A stretch of DNA of 64,000 nt from Phytopythium helicoides (Eukaryota; Oomycota; Peronosporomycetes; Pythiales; Pythiaceae): positions 372,001-436,000 of the forward strand of contig JANFNE010000016.1 of NCBI GenBank assembly GCA_024867545.1, read 5' to 3'. Shown piece after piece: positions 29,344-38,731 of this stretch (within the stretch, counting starts at the first letter, position 1; each line of letters starts with the position of its first letter). The position numbers were made by a program, and so were the translations under genes. The notes below the pieces were generated by a model. It saw only the letters and a program-made list of their open reading frames with translations, searched no databases and was not told the DNA's origin.

Positions 29344-29993
29344 ATGTTCTCGACGTGGGATTTAGTGCGTCCGCCGATGTGGCACCCCATGACGGTGCTG
29401 GAGCTTTCGCTCATGGACGACGACGAGCTACTGCGTCCGTTGTCGACGCTGTCGACGGGTCCGCTGACGTCCATGGCGTTGCCGACCACGACGGCCGACG
29501 AGGAGTTCTTCAAGGACCTGCCAGTGGGCCAGGCCGCAGCCCAAGCGGGGACGGCCACGCCTGAGGGAGATACGTCGCGCGGGTTCTCGTCCTACTCATT
29601 CTCGCAGTCGATGGTCCACGACGCCCAGGGCCGAGCGATTGCCAGTACGCGTCGTCGCTATGAGGATTCTACTGGGCGGCTCAAGGCCGTCCATGAGCGC
29701 GACATCGACGGCCGCCGCCTCGTGACTATCTGGAGCCGCAAGGACCAGAAGGATCAGGGTGAGCACCGCGCTATCGCGTCCGAGGGACCGAGGAGGACTT
29801 TGAGAAGATCTGGGCCGACACTCCGTTCGGGAAGGCGCAAAAGCAAAAGCAGCTTGAGCACAAGCAGCAGCAGGGTGGAGAGAGTGCTCCTGCTGGTGCA
29901 GCTACCAGTGCTAACCAGCCGGGTCAGAGCAGCGAGAAGACGGCGGTGGCCCAGACCCAGCACGCGGAGACGCCTGCGACGTCGAGTGCGTGA
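29344..29993 (+). CDS. Myeloid leukemia factor (MLF)-like protein, one frame break
   Basis: Starts MFSTWDLVRPPMW at 29344. The conserved block GFSSYSFSQSMVHDAQGRAI, then STRRRYEDSTGRLKAVHERD and IDGRRLVTIWSRKD, is the MLF1/MLF-interacting pattern (test phrase: a Ser-rich strand, Tyr/Arg-rich strand, then Asp-Gly). After DQKDQGEHR the continuation (VRGTEEDFEKIWADTPFGKA, then a Gln/Ser/Thr-rich tail to the TGA at 29991-29993) is in another frame, shifted near 29770. The extra GC at CACCGCGCTATC looks like a two-base insertion or sequence error. MLF proteins are small chaperone-linked or nuclear regulators, with the role in protists unknown. Confidence 0.65.
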
Positions 29994-30166
29994 GCACAGC
30001 GACGATCTTGAGTTCTCCTCAAGCTGAATGGAGTGGCGTGCGTCGGGCGGTGTCCCGATTAGTGTGGAGTGAGAAGGGATGAATGGCTAGGAGGGAGAAC
30101 GAGCATGCATGTGTGTCAGATGACATCTGACCGAACAAACAATGAACAACAAACGTGACTGGGATT

Positions 30167-32767
30167 CTATGAGTCTTGCCGATGCAGGAAGGGGTAAGGC
30201 GGCACCTGGAAACGCTTCGCTTCATTGGTGGGAAGCCCAGCCTCTGCTTTCTTCATGGCGGCCAAGCTTGTGCAAGAATGGTGCTCCTTCAAGCCCGGAC
30301 ATTGCTGAACAGCGTGCTTAGCCATTCGCGAATAGATAAACATCTCGCCTTCACTTGCGCTCTGCACGGCCGACACGCACGAGCCGGACGAGTCCAATGC
30401 TCCGCTTGCGTCTGCACTCTTCTTATGGCAGCACGGGAGATATTTCTCGACGAATCTACAGAGAAGTCCTCCTTTCTCGCTGACGCTCTCTACCTTCCGG
30501 CCGAATGTGATGTCGGCGTGGAACATGTGGGCTGTCATGTTGAATCGAGCAGCGATATCGGCGATTTGGCCGATCGTCGACAGCGTCATCAGCGTGTAGT
30601 GAGCTGTTGATATTCCTAGCGGGATCAAGAGCTCTTCGCCACGAGAGATCATCGAGAGGAATCGCCCATGAACAGTGCCCAAAGTGTACCGCAGCGCAAC
30701 CGAGTCGTCTTGGTACGCCGCAAGCGCTGCGAGTTGTAAATCGTACTGGAGGCCGAAGAGGCCCGTCGAAAACCGGAACGTATACTGCGCATGCGGCTGC
30801 TTTCGCAACAAATCGCGGAACGTGTTAATCCACTTGTCTAGCTTCTCGAACCACTCTTGCGTGTAGAGCGCGGAAGACGAAGGGGAGTACTTAAGAATAC
30901 GAATTGCATCGAGGAGAAACGATAGCGTAGCAGTATGCCGAATACCGCTCGATTCGCCGAGTGCATAGCCCGTTGGCGTCGTGAGCTGCTTCATGATTGA
31001 CAGATCAGCGTAGTCGAGCGTGGCAGCCATAAGAAGTGTCGAGTTCACAAACATGGCGTCTAGGAACTCCACAGCCTTGGCTGCATACTGGTCATCACCA
31101 GTCAGAGTCCATGCAAGCACAAGCGAGGTGGTATTGTACACCATGTTGCGCAGCACAAGACCGTCGTTGTCTTCGGCATCTGCACGTGCAGACAACTGGT
31201 CAAAGTAGTTCGAAAAAAAGTTCGAGTGCTGGAAAGGATCCAACGCGCGGTTGGTGGTGATAGTGAGTGGCGACGATAGCTTGATTGCCTTGGCAGCGTC
31301 CGCTAGTACTGTGGAGTGCACGAGCTGAACGTCTTCTGCGCACGAGTACATTGTTGAATCGATGTCCATCGAATCCACCCCATTGTAGGCACGACGACAA
31401 GCATCTAGCCGAGCGCGATCATACACCAGGAGGTCTTCTGGCTTGAACTTGTAAATCTCGCGCATCACACGCGATTCCAGAGAATCCAGGAAATAAATCA
31501 CGCCTTCGCCGCGCTTGATCTCTCGCCACAAGTCTGCACCATTCCCGTGAGTCTCAAAGCTCCCACCTTTGCCCGAGAATAGGCGGACTACATATCCAGC
31601 ACTAGGAACCGTCACGCCGTCGACGTCATGCGAGATATTACGGTACGTGTGATCGAACTCCCAATTGCTCCAACCCCACTCATCCCATGGGCCAACAACC
31701 TTGAGGCGCACAAGCAACGCAGCTTTATCACGCTTGCCGTACCTGACTTGCTCGTCGAAGCGCTCAACAGCATCATTGCGAAAGATGATTTGAGGTTCCT
31801 CCCAGGGGTTTGCGGTAAAGTTTGGCGAGAGAACTTCATCGTTCTCCCTCGTAAGTCGGTCCATGTAGGACACGAGGTATTTGACCGTCGGAGCAGGTTG
31901 GTAGTTGCCGTTTCTGGCGCCCATTGCAAGCGCGTTGGCAGCCATTCGCGCACCGATGGCTTCTTGCGTCTTGATGGTTCCCTTGATCTGCCTCCACGCG
32001 TCCTGGGTTAGAAAGCAGTTCTGGTCCCATGGAAGAATCCACCGCGCGCCGGTACTACGGCCAAGCTCGATCATCACATTGCGCGCGCTGTTGATGCTGA
32101 GCGCATACCGGATCTTGTTGTCGTAGAACTCACCGATGCGCATCAGCCGTGGCCACTCGTCCTCGTCGTCCGGATGCGGCGCGTGCATGTCGTCCGTCCC
32201 AGAGTCCTCAAGAACGACCTTGAACGGCTCGTTGGCGTACTCGAGAGTCGAAAAGGTATCTCCGAGTAGCTCGCGCCAAACTCCCGGAAGAGCTGTTTGA
32301 TCTGGCCCCGCACCGCTGGGTCGACGATCCGATTGAGCACCCAGTGCTTGACGACGTCTCCCTTCTCCTCGCCGTCAAGCTTCTCATTTTCCAAAATGAA
32401 TCTCAAGTTGGTGAGCGTGTGGGTCGGGTCGTGGCGGGGCGGCAGCGCGTTGCCGACCGCTCGCAGCAGCACAAACGTGGGCACAACCCCGTTGTTGTCT
32501 GGCAGTCGGAGCTGCGCGTCGCCAAAGTCCTCCTCGTCTTCACCACTAGGCAGCAGCTCCGTAGCGTTCGATCCCGCGCTTGCGCTCGCCCCTGAACGCC
32601 ACAGACGTCTCCGCAAACGGCGAGAAGGGCGAGAACGTCGTCCGCGTCGACAGCAGCAGCAGCGACAGCAAACTCGAGCCCACGATTAGGAAAAGCACGC
32701 CACGCAGCGCCCCGTGGGTCGTCGGAAGCCGCGAGCTCGGCGCTGGGGCTGCACGCGTGTCCTTCAT
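30167..32767 (-). CDS. Membrane-anchored alginate-lyase-superfamily protein, two frame breaks
   Basis: The N-terminus (MKDTRAAP at 32767) has one transmembrane segment, LFLIVGSSLLSLLLLST, giving a type II anchor. A conserved block VPTFVLLRAVGNALPPRHDP, then LRFILENE and HWVLNRIVDP, follows. Next comes a 670-residue region with WILPWDQNCFLTQ and, in its second half, an alginate-lyase-like alpha-toroid (LAWTLTGDDQYAAKAVEFLD, then ATLDYADLSIMKQ, then GRFLSMISRGEE). Frames change near 32600 (after SVAFRG) and near 32275 (QLFREFG to LLGDTFSTLEYANE), without splice sites. It may act on extracellular uronic-acid polymers or be a glycan-related enzyme of another kind. The substrate is not predictable. 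Confidence 0.7.
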
Positions 32768-33051
32768 GCTGTAAACCGGTCGCGAGCGCGCCGCGAGGCC
32801 CGCCGATCGCCCGGGAAGCGCCGGGAAAGTGGCGACGAGGCAGGCGCTCGAGGTGAGACCGTGGAATGGAAAACTGGCGAGGAGCTACGTCTGACACATG
32901 GCTTTTGATTGGTTTAAAAGGGGATTGTAGCGATTTCATTGGTGGAAAAGACATGTAGAGGCGGCTTGAACCTCGTGACGAGCAATGACGTAGCAGGTGC
33001 GGCGCGGATCCATTTGCTTACGGCGGGCGGCATGAATGGGACCACCAACGC
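32768..33051. promoter_or_regulatory. Upstream region of the alginate-lyase-like gene
   Basis: About 285 bp that also follow the epimerase stop codon. ATTGG (inverted CCAAT) occurs near 32910 and 32940. No gene seen. Confidence 0.35.
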
Positions 33052-33948
33052 CTAGAGAGCCGAGAGCTTGATGGCCTGCTGCAGAGTGTACACCTGACCG
33101 ACGCCGAGCGTCTGCTGCTGGCTCACGCGGCCGGGCTCGACGCAGACCATGGTGAGGTACTCGTCGTCACCAAAGTCGCCCATGCCCTTGGCCTTGTCGA
33201 CCCAGGGGTTCCAGACCACGGCGTCCGACTTCTGCGGCGTCTGCGTGGCGCCGCTCTTGATGAAGGCCGTCTTCTCGATGGTCACGACGCGGTCGGCCGC
33301 GTTGACGCCGCGGATGCGCACGACGATGGGCGACGGCGCGTCCGCGTACACGCTGTCGGTCTCGGCGGCGAAGGTGAGCAGGGCGCGGTCCTCGGACTTG
33401 TCTTTGACGGCGACCTTGTCGTGGTAGTTGAGTCCCTGCAGTCCCTCGACCGTGACGCCCGCGTCGCGCACGTCGTCGGCCGCCAGGTACGTGTGCAGCA
33501 GCGCCTGGAAGGAGATGTCTGTGGTGGCCTTGTTGTGCACGTGCAGCGCGGTGACGAGCGTGTTGGCGAACAGCTTGACCTCGTACACGAGCTCAAACTC
33601 CACGTCCCAGACGGCCTTGGTGGCGTCCGTGGCGGCGAGCGCGAAGGTGGCGATGGTGGGGCTGTTGTCGTCCCCGACGGTCTGGTCGAGCTGGCGCAGC
33701 TTCCAGTCCGTGGTGCGCACGAGTCCGTGGTTGGGGAAGCCCGGCGCGCTGCCAAACACGGGGAACACGAGCGGGATGCCGCCGCGGATGGGCTTGGAGC
33801 CGTCCAGCAGCGCGCGCTTGGACAGGAAGAGCACGTTGCGCGTCGGGTCCTGCGCCGCGTAGAACGCCGTCACCGTGGCGCCGTAGAGGTACACCTCTGC
33901 GCGGGAGCCCGACGGGTGGTGCAGCACGATGGTCTTCTGCTCGCTCAT
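33052..33948 (-). CDS. Glucose-6-phosphate 1-epimerase (aldose 1-epimerase family)
   Basis: 298 residues. It interconverts the alpha and beta anomers of glucose 6-phosphate in the cytosol and belongs to the YMR099c-type hexose-6-phosphate mutarotases. Seen: SRAEVYLYGATVTAF near the N-terminus, PIRGGIPLVFPVFG, NHGLVRTTDWKL (conserved His/Arg), the catalytic His in QALLHTYLAADDV, and the catalytic Glu in LTMVCVEPGRV. Length is typical (about 300). The start at 33948 gives MSEQKTIVLHHPSG, aligned with family starts. Codon use is strongly GC-ending. It is divergent from the eS25 gene. Confidence 0.93.
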   Translation of the reverse strand: MSEQKTIVLHHPSGSRAEVYLYGATVTAFYAAQDPTRNVLFLSKRALLDGSKPIRGGIPLVFPVFGSAPGFPNHGLVRTTDWKLRQLDQTVGDDNSPTIATFALAATDATKAVWDVEFELVYEVKLFANTLVTALHVHNKATTDISFQALLHTYLAADDVRDAGVTVEGLQGLNYHDKVAVKDKSEDRALLTFAAETDSVYADAPSPIVVRIRGVNAADRVVTIEKTAFIKSGATQTPQKSDAVVWNPWVDKAKGMGDFGDDEYLTMVCVEPGRVSQQQTLGVGQVYTLQQAIKLSAL

Positions 33949-34336
33949 GGCGCAGGCGGAGCGCTAGTGGCGTCTATAGAGAGAGAGAAAGCGGTCGATC
34001 CGCGAGCAGCTCCGTTGTCCAGGGGCGAAATCTTGGTGTTGAGGGCGACAACATGATGGGCGAGGAGGAGGGATACAAGATCGAGGTCACCCGAGCTCTC
34101 CGTTGTATCTTTAATGGAGGCACTAGTGTGACTTGAGCGAGGTATGTTGTTAAACTGAGAGAGTGACTATCTAGCGGCGGACGGTTCGGGACCGGTTCGG
34201 GGTCCGACGCGGACCGGTCTGGCGCGCTCGTCGACCGGGAGCAGCGAATGGATGGCCAAGGCAGTGGAAGCCCGCGGCGCGCTTGGAGGCAGCACTAGCT
34301 AATTAAACAGGGAGCGAAGCTAAGCAACGAGTCGCC
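33949..34336. promoter_or_regulatory. Divergent promoter of the epimerase and ribosomal protein eS25
   Basis: 388 bp between the two starts. Bases about 34185-34225 hold repeated GGACCGG/CGGTTCGG words in partly inverted order. No TATA box recognised. Confidence 0.45.
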
Positions 34337-34864
34337 ATGGTACGCGCGCTCTCTTTTGGCTGCTGGGAGGTCGCGGGGCGGGGCGAGGCGCAGCGCGTCA
34401 AGATGCGCGCGCTCCGCTGGTCAAAACGAGCCGCGGACGGCCGCGATCGGCGCAGAACTCGCCCCGCGACGGCTCCTTTTTTCCCAATGCGCGCGGTCGG
34501 CTAACGATCATGTATATGTGTGTGAGCGCAGCCGCCGAAGACGCAGCAGAAGACCAAGGAGCAGAAGATGGCCGCCGCCATGGCCGGTGGCAAGGGCAAG
34601 GGCAAGAAGAAGTGGTCCAAGGGCAAGGTCCGTGAGAAGGTCGCCAACAAGGTCCTGTACGACCAGGAGACGTACGAGCGCCTGCTCAACGAGGTCCCCA
34701 AGATGAAGCTCATCACGGCCTCGGCCATCGTCGAGCGCCTCAAGGTCAACGCCGCCCTGGCGCGCGCCTCGATCCGCGAGCTCGAGGAGGCCGGCTCCAT
34801 CAGCCGCGTCCTCGGCCACCACGCGCAGCTCATCTACACGCGCGCCATCGCCGCCGACGAGTAA
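34337..34864 (+). CDS. RPS25: 40S ribosomal protein eS25 (two exons, first exon only ATG)
   Basis: eS25 sits in the small-subunit head near the E site. Exon 1 is the start codon alone (34337-34339). The 192-bp intron 34340-34531 has GTACGC donor and CGCAG acceptor. Exon 2 (34532-34864) continues PPKTQQKTKEQK, giving the canonical MPPK start. The body KKKWSKGKVREKVANKVLYD and the winged-helix part (YERLLNEVPKMKLITASAIV; LARASIRELEEAG) end AQLIYTRAIAADE. Total 111 residues, normal for the family. Starting instead at the internal ATG 34568 would lose the conserved MPPK. Confidence 0.93.
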
Positions 34865-35323
34865 ATCGTCGCGCTATGGCGGAGAAGCTGGGCCGCGGCG
34901 CTCTCGCGCCTTTCTCCGCATGCAGCGGCGCGCTTCCACCGTCGAGGGATCGAGAGGTTCCCAATGACGAAGGCTGCTGCTGCGAGTGGAGGACGACGCG
35001 AGGGGCTGCGCGGGCGAGTGACGACCGACAGGACCACAAACGGCCGAGCGCGGGTTCGCTACCGGCGCAAGTTAGTAGAGTGCGGCCTTGCTCCCGTCTT
35101 CTCTTTTCCCGACGGTATGCACGGGCAGCATATTGGGTTGGAGCGCCGTTGATACGCGAAGGCAAAGAGAAACAAGGAACATGGAATCCCCCTCCCTGTT
35201 TAAGTTATGCGCGTCGATGCCGGTCTCATTCTCTCGCGATGGTGCTCTCTCTCTCTCTCTCTCTTTTCATTGTCATCGTCTCGGTCTCCAGCTCCTTTGC
35301 AGGTCTCGACTACATGTCGTTTT
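34865..35323. other. 3-prime region of eS25 and downstream of the FKBP/TPR gene
   Basis: About 460 bp between convergent genes, GC-rich at first, with a CT dinucleotide run near 35250-35264. Open frames here have no recognisable family. Confidence 0.4.
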
Positions 35324-36241
35324 TCACTGTGGGAACAGCTTGCCAAATGCCTCGCGCTGCTTCTTGGCGAACTGCTGCTTGGCCACTCGCGCGCGCTCCA
35401 AACTGGTGGCGAACAGCTTGCTCTCGGGCTCGAGCTCCAGCGTAGCTGCCAGGTCCGCCAGCGCGAGCTCGAACTCTTTTGTCGCCAGGAACGCCTGTCC
35501 GCGCCGGTATCTCGCCTTGACGTGGCGCTCGTCGAGCTCCAGAGCGCTCGAGCAGTGCGCGATGCACGCCTCGAGCTCGCCCAGCTTCCACAGACACGTC
35601 GCGAGGTTGAAGTGGCACGCGACCTGCAGCGGCTCGACCTCCGCGCGCTCCTCGGCCGAGTACGAGCACTCGGACGGACTCGCCAGCCACGCCAGCGCCT
35701 GCAGGAGCCACCGACCCACAGTCAGTCCGTCAGCAACTTGAGAGAGAGAGAGAGAGCAGGAGAAGGCGAACGAGAGCTCCACCTTCTTGTAGAGCCGCCG
35801 AGCAGCTCGCAGGCGCTCCGACTTGAACGCGGCGTTGCCTCTGGCGCGGTAGCCGCTCGCGCGCGCCAGCTTCCACTGGAACCAGTCGTCCGCCTCCATC
35901 TCCACGTCCTCCACGCCGCCTCCCTCGACTTGTAGACGGCAGTGGAGCTCCCCGACGCCTCCAGGACCCGCGAGAAGCGGGAGATCCGCCGCCGACAGCG
36001 AAAACTCGGCGGCGCTCGCGCTCCCCTCGAGCATGCGGCGCGCCTGCTGCTCGACGGCCGGAGCGAGCGCCACGCGAGTGTAGCGAGGGCCTTGCGGGTC
36101 GTCGTGGCTGAGGTGCAGCGCCTGCTTCATGGGCAGCTGGCCCCGACTGAGCTCGCCCACGGCGTCACTAGCGACCTGCCATTTCAGCATCTTGCGCGTA
36201 GCTGCTCGCGAAATGACAGGCGTTGAGTATGGAAATGACAA
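35324..36241 (-). CDS. FKBP-like/TPR co-chaperone-type protein
   Basis: The first about 115 residues resemble the end of an FKBP-like fold (VEQQARRMLEG, GELHCRLQVE). TPR repeats follow: ARASGYRARGNAAFKSERLRAARRLYKK, VACHFNLATCLWKLGELEACIAHC and SALELDERHVKARYRRGQAF, then ALADLAATLELEP and a basic tail with KKQREAFGKLF. This is the layout of FKBP38/FKBP52/AIP-like co-chaperones. An 84-bp insertion between RRLYKK and ALAWLAS starts GTGGAG and ends CTGCAG. It stays in frame without a stop but breaks the TPR helix, so it is almost surely an intron (about 35702-35785). Start is either 36241 or the ATG at 36190. Confidence 0.7.
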   Translation of the reverse strand: MSFPYSTPVISRAATRKMLKWQVASDAVGELSRGQLPMKQALHLSHDDPQGPRYTRVALAPAVEQQARRMLEGSASAAEFSLSAADLPLLAGPGGVGELHCRLQVEGGGVEDVEMEADDWFQWKLARASGYRARGNAAFKSERLRAARRLYKKVELSFAFSCSLSLSQVADGLTVGRWLLQALAWLASPSECSYSAEERAEVEPLQVACHFNLATCLWKLGELEACIAHCSSALELDERHVKARYRRGQAFLATKEFELALADLAATLELEPESKLFATSLERARVAKQQFAKKQREAFGKLFPQ

Positions 36242-36271
36242 GCATCGAGGTTTGTATTGCGACCTTGGGGA

Positions 36272-36937
36272 TTAGAGCAGCAGCAGCGCCGTGGTGGCCA
36301 CCGAGACGGCTGTGAGCGTGCTCATGAGGAATGAGGAGGCTGTGCACGCGTAGTAGCGGTCCCACTCGTACCGCAGGCACATGAAGTCCTCGAGCTCGCA
36401 GCCCCAGTGGCCACACTCGCCCAGGTGTGTGCACAGCAGCCGCGCCGAGTTGTCGAGGCAGAAGTCGTGCGTGACGAACGTGTCGGCCGACAACTCGGCG
36501 CACGAGCAGCGAGACGTGGCCATGGCTAGCTGGTGCAGCTCGTCGCTCTTGAGGCACTCGTCCGAGCACATGGCCGAGCGCAGGTCCGCCTGCTCCACCG
36601 GGCCGTAGGCTCCGGCCCGCGACGTCTTGAGGTACACGATGCGGGACTCGCACATGGTGGCCATGACGAAGATGTCCTGGCCCTCATCCGACGCCAGGAA
36701 CTCGTCGTACAGCTGCAGATCGCACTCGAGGCCCTCGACTAGCCGTCGAGAGTCATTGGACGTCAGACTTCGGGTCCTGGAGCCGCCTCCGACGCTCCAC
36801 GGCTCCTCTACTTGGGTCACAGCCGCCTCCCGGGGCTTCACAGCAGCTGTAGCCATTGCAGATCCATCAAAAAGCAGCAGCAGAGCCACCAGAGCCGCAC
36901 GAAGCAGCATTGAGCTGCTCATCATGGTGCTCATCAT
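36272..36937 (-). CDS. Secreted cysteine-rich protein with GPI-type tail
   Basis: 221 residues from MMSTMMSSSMLLRAALVALLLL, a clear signal peptide probably cleaved after SAMATA. The mature part has about 14 cysteines (for example CESR, CSDEC, CSCAE, DFCLDN, LLCTHLGECGHWGC, CLRYEWDRYYAC). It ends in a hydrophobic stretch LTAVSVATTALLLL preceded by small residues (ASSFLMS), typical of GPI attachment. The spacing recalls oomycete elicitin-like and other small surface proteins, but the elicitin six-Cys pattern is not evident. An in-frame upstream ATG at 36997 would hide the signal peptide. The divergent SPRTN gene starts about 125 bp away. Confidence 0.7.
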   Translation of the reverse strand: MMSTMMSSSMLLRAALVALLLLFDGSAMATAAVKPREAAVTQVEEPWSVGGGSRTRSLTSNDSRRLVEGLECDLQLYDEFLASDEGQDIFVMATMCESRIVYLKTSRAGAYGPVEQADLRSAMCSDECLKSDELHQLAMATSRCSCAELSADTFVTHDFCLDNSARLLCTHLGECGHWGCELEDFMCLRYEWDRYYACTASSFLMSTLTAVSVATTALLLL

Positions 36938-37062
36938 CAGCTCCCAAGCCGCAAAGCTCGCGTCGTTTCGTGTCCAAACCTTTCTAAAAGCATACAAAAC
37001 CCCTCTTTCGTCATAATTCGCGTGTCGACTGCACTTTTTGGCGGGCAGGTGGCCGAGCTCCC

Positions 37063-38684
37063 ATGAGCGTCAAGGCGGCGCGCGCTGGAGGCGACGCTGG
37101 GCGCCGCGGCGGCCGGCGGTTCGATCTGCTGGCGCCCGAGTACGAATATCTAGGTACTGAACTGCTTGGAGCCCGAGCTGCGCGGGCTGGGAGGCGCTGA
37201 CGGGCGAGTTTTGCGCGAGAACAGACCCCAATCCGGACCTGCACGCGCTGTTTCAAGTATGGGGGAAAAGTTGGGATGGAGGTCAAGTGGGGGAGATGCT
37301 AATGGCTGGAGTGGTAGGAGTACAACGTCATGTTCTTCGACGGGAAGCTTGCGGGCTGCGAGGTCAAGTGGAGCCCGAGGATGACGCTGTGGTGCGAGAA
37401 AAAGTTTTTGGCTCGTGGAAGAGTGGAGAAGTTGACGCTGACATGGGGGCCATGAGAGCAGTGCCGGGCTGTGCAGCTTCCAGCCGAGGAGTGGCTTTTG
37501 CTCCATCCGCTTGAGGTTCGCTGCCGCGTCTTCTCTGTTGAGCTACAGTGAAGCGGTGATCACTCACTTGAGCAATTTGTAGCGAACCGTTGCTGAAGTT
37601 GCGTCCACGAAGCGATATGGTCAACACGCTGCTGGTGCGGAATACTTGCTGCCGATGACAGGAAGACGGCTTGGTTCTCACGGTGTGATATTGGGCAGCA
37701 CGAGATGATTCACGCGTACGTGTTTGTCTCGAGCCCCGTGAAGGACCATGATGACCACGGACCTGTGTTCCAATCCCATATGCACCGCATCAACCAAGAT
37801 GCTGGTACGAACATAACCGTTTTTCACACCTTTCACGACGAAGTGGACTCCTACCGGCAGCACTGGTGGCAATGTGACGTAAGTCTGAGGTCCTGGTACT
37901 CGGAGTGCATTCGAAGTTCACTAATCCGCTCATGGAACACGACTAGGGTCCGTGTCGAAACACTCGGCCGTACTTTGGTCTAGTGAAACGAGCTATGAAT
38001 CGGCCACCTGGTCCGACTGATAGATGGTGGGCCGAGCACCAGCAAAAGTGCGGCGGTGTATACACCAAGATCAAATCTCCGCCCGAGTTTCTTCGCAAAG
38101 AGGAAGCAAAAAAGAAGCGCGAGGAGAAAAAGCGTGCAAGAGCGTCACCAAGCGTCAAAGAGTTCTTTACAGCTCCGGGCGATACAGCAGGGGCTTCACA
38201 TAAAGTGGAAGTGGTGACGAAGAGTAAAAGCGATGGCAAGAAGAAACAGAAAAAGCCAATCGAGACGGGATCAGGGATGGAAGCAGGGAAGGATACTAAA
38301 GGTGTTGTGAAGAAGCCGAAATCATCTGACGCTGGACCGTCCAAGCCAAAACCGATGGTGCCAACATCTTCAACGCCTGAAGCTGCTACAGTAGCTGGAA
38401 GGCTCTTTCCTGTGGTTGTTGCCACTGGCTCTAATGGAGAGGAAGAGCTACTTTTGGTTGGTGACATCAACGCTGTATTTGGGAGCACATCTGCGGAAAG
38501 GAATAACACTTGGGCCTCGGCTCTTCCAAGCTCTTCACAAGCAACAGTCGTTGATCTGACTTTTTCCGACTCTGATAGCGAAGAGAAGCCGCCCCCGATT
38601 CCAAATCCAACTTCTGTGAACTCAAGCCGACATTCAACTTCCACGCCCAAGGCAACATCACCTGAGGTTATCGAGCTTGACTAG
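37063..38684 (+). CDS. SPRTN: SPRTN/Spartan DNA-protein crosslink metalloprotease, six exons
   Basis: SPRTN degrades proteins crosslinked to DNA during replication. The gene is visible only after splicing. Exons: about 37063-37256 (5-prime part unresolved; it ends TDPNPDLHALFQ), 37318-37391 (EYNVMFFDGKLAGCEVKWSP), 37462-37515 (AGLCSFQPRSGFCSIRLS), 37583-37634 (EPLLKLRPRSDMVNTLL), 37699-37878 and 37947-38684. All junctions after the first exon are GT-AG and in phase. The HExxH zinc site is HEMIH, split from NTLL by an intron. HMHRINQDAGTNITVFHTFH and WWAEHQQKCGG complete the SprT domain. The tail has two SUMO-interaction-like motifs (TVVDLTFSDSD and the terminal VIELD), and no UBZ finger is seen. 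Confidence 0.9.
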
Positions 38685-38731
38685 GATATTCTATTCCAAC
38701 ACAAATCTGCATGATTCATTAAGCGATCGGT

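Noticed and set aside
33421..34056. 211-codon frame opposite the epimerase
   Set aside because: Val/Arg/Glu-rich antisense of a strongly codon-biased gene.
34876..35445. 189-codon frame after eS25
   Set aside because: Composition unlike a protein gene. It overlaps the 3-prime end of the FKBP/TPR gene on the other strand.
36272..36937. Classification of the secreted cysteine-rich protein as an elicitin
   Set aside because: The mature part has about 14 cysteines and no elicitin six-cysteine spacing, so only the secreted/GPI-type features are claimed.
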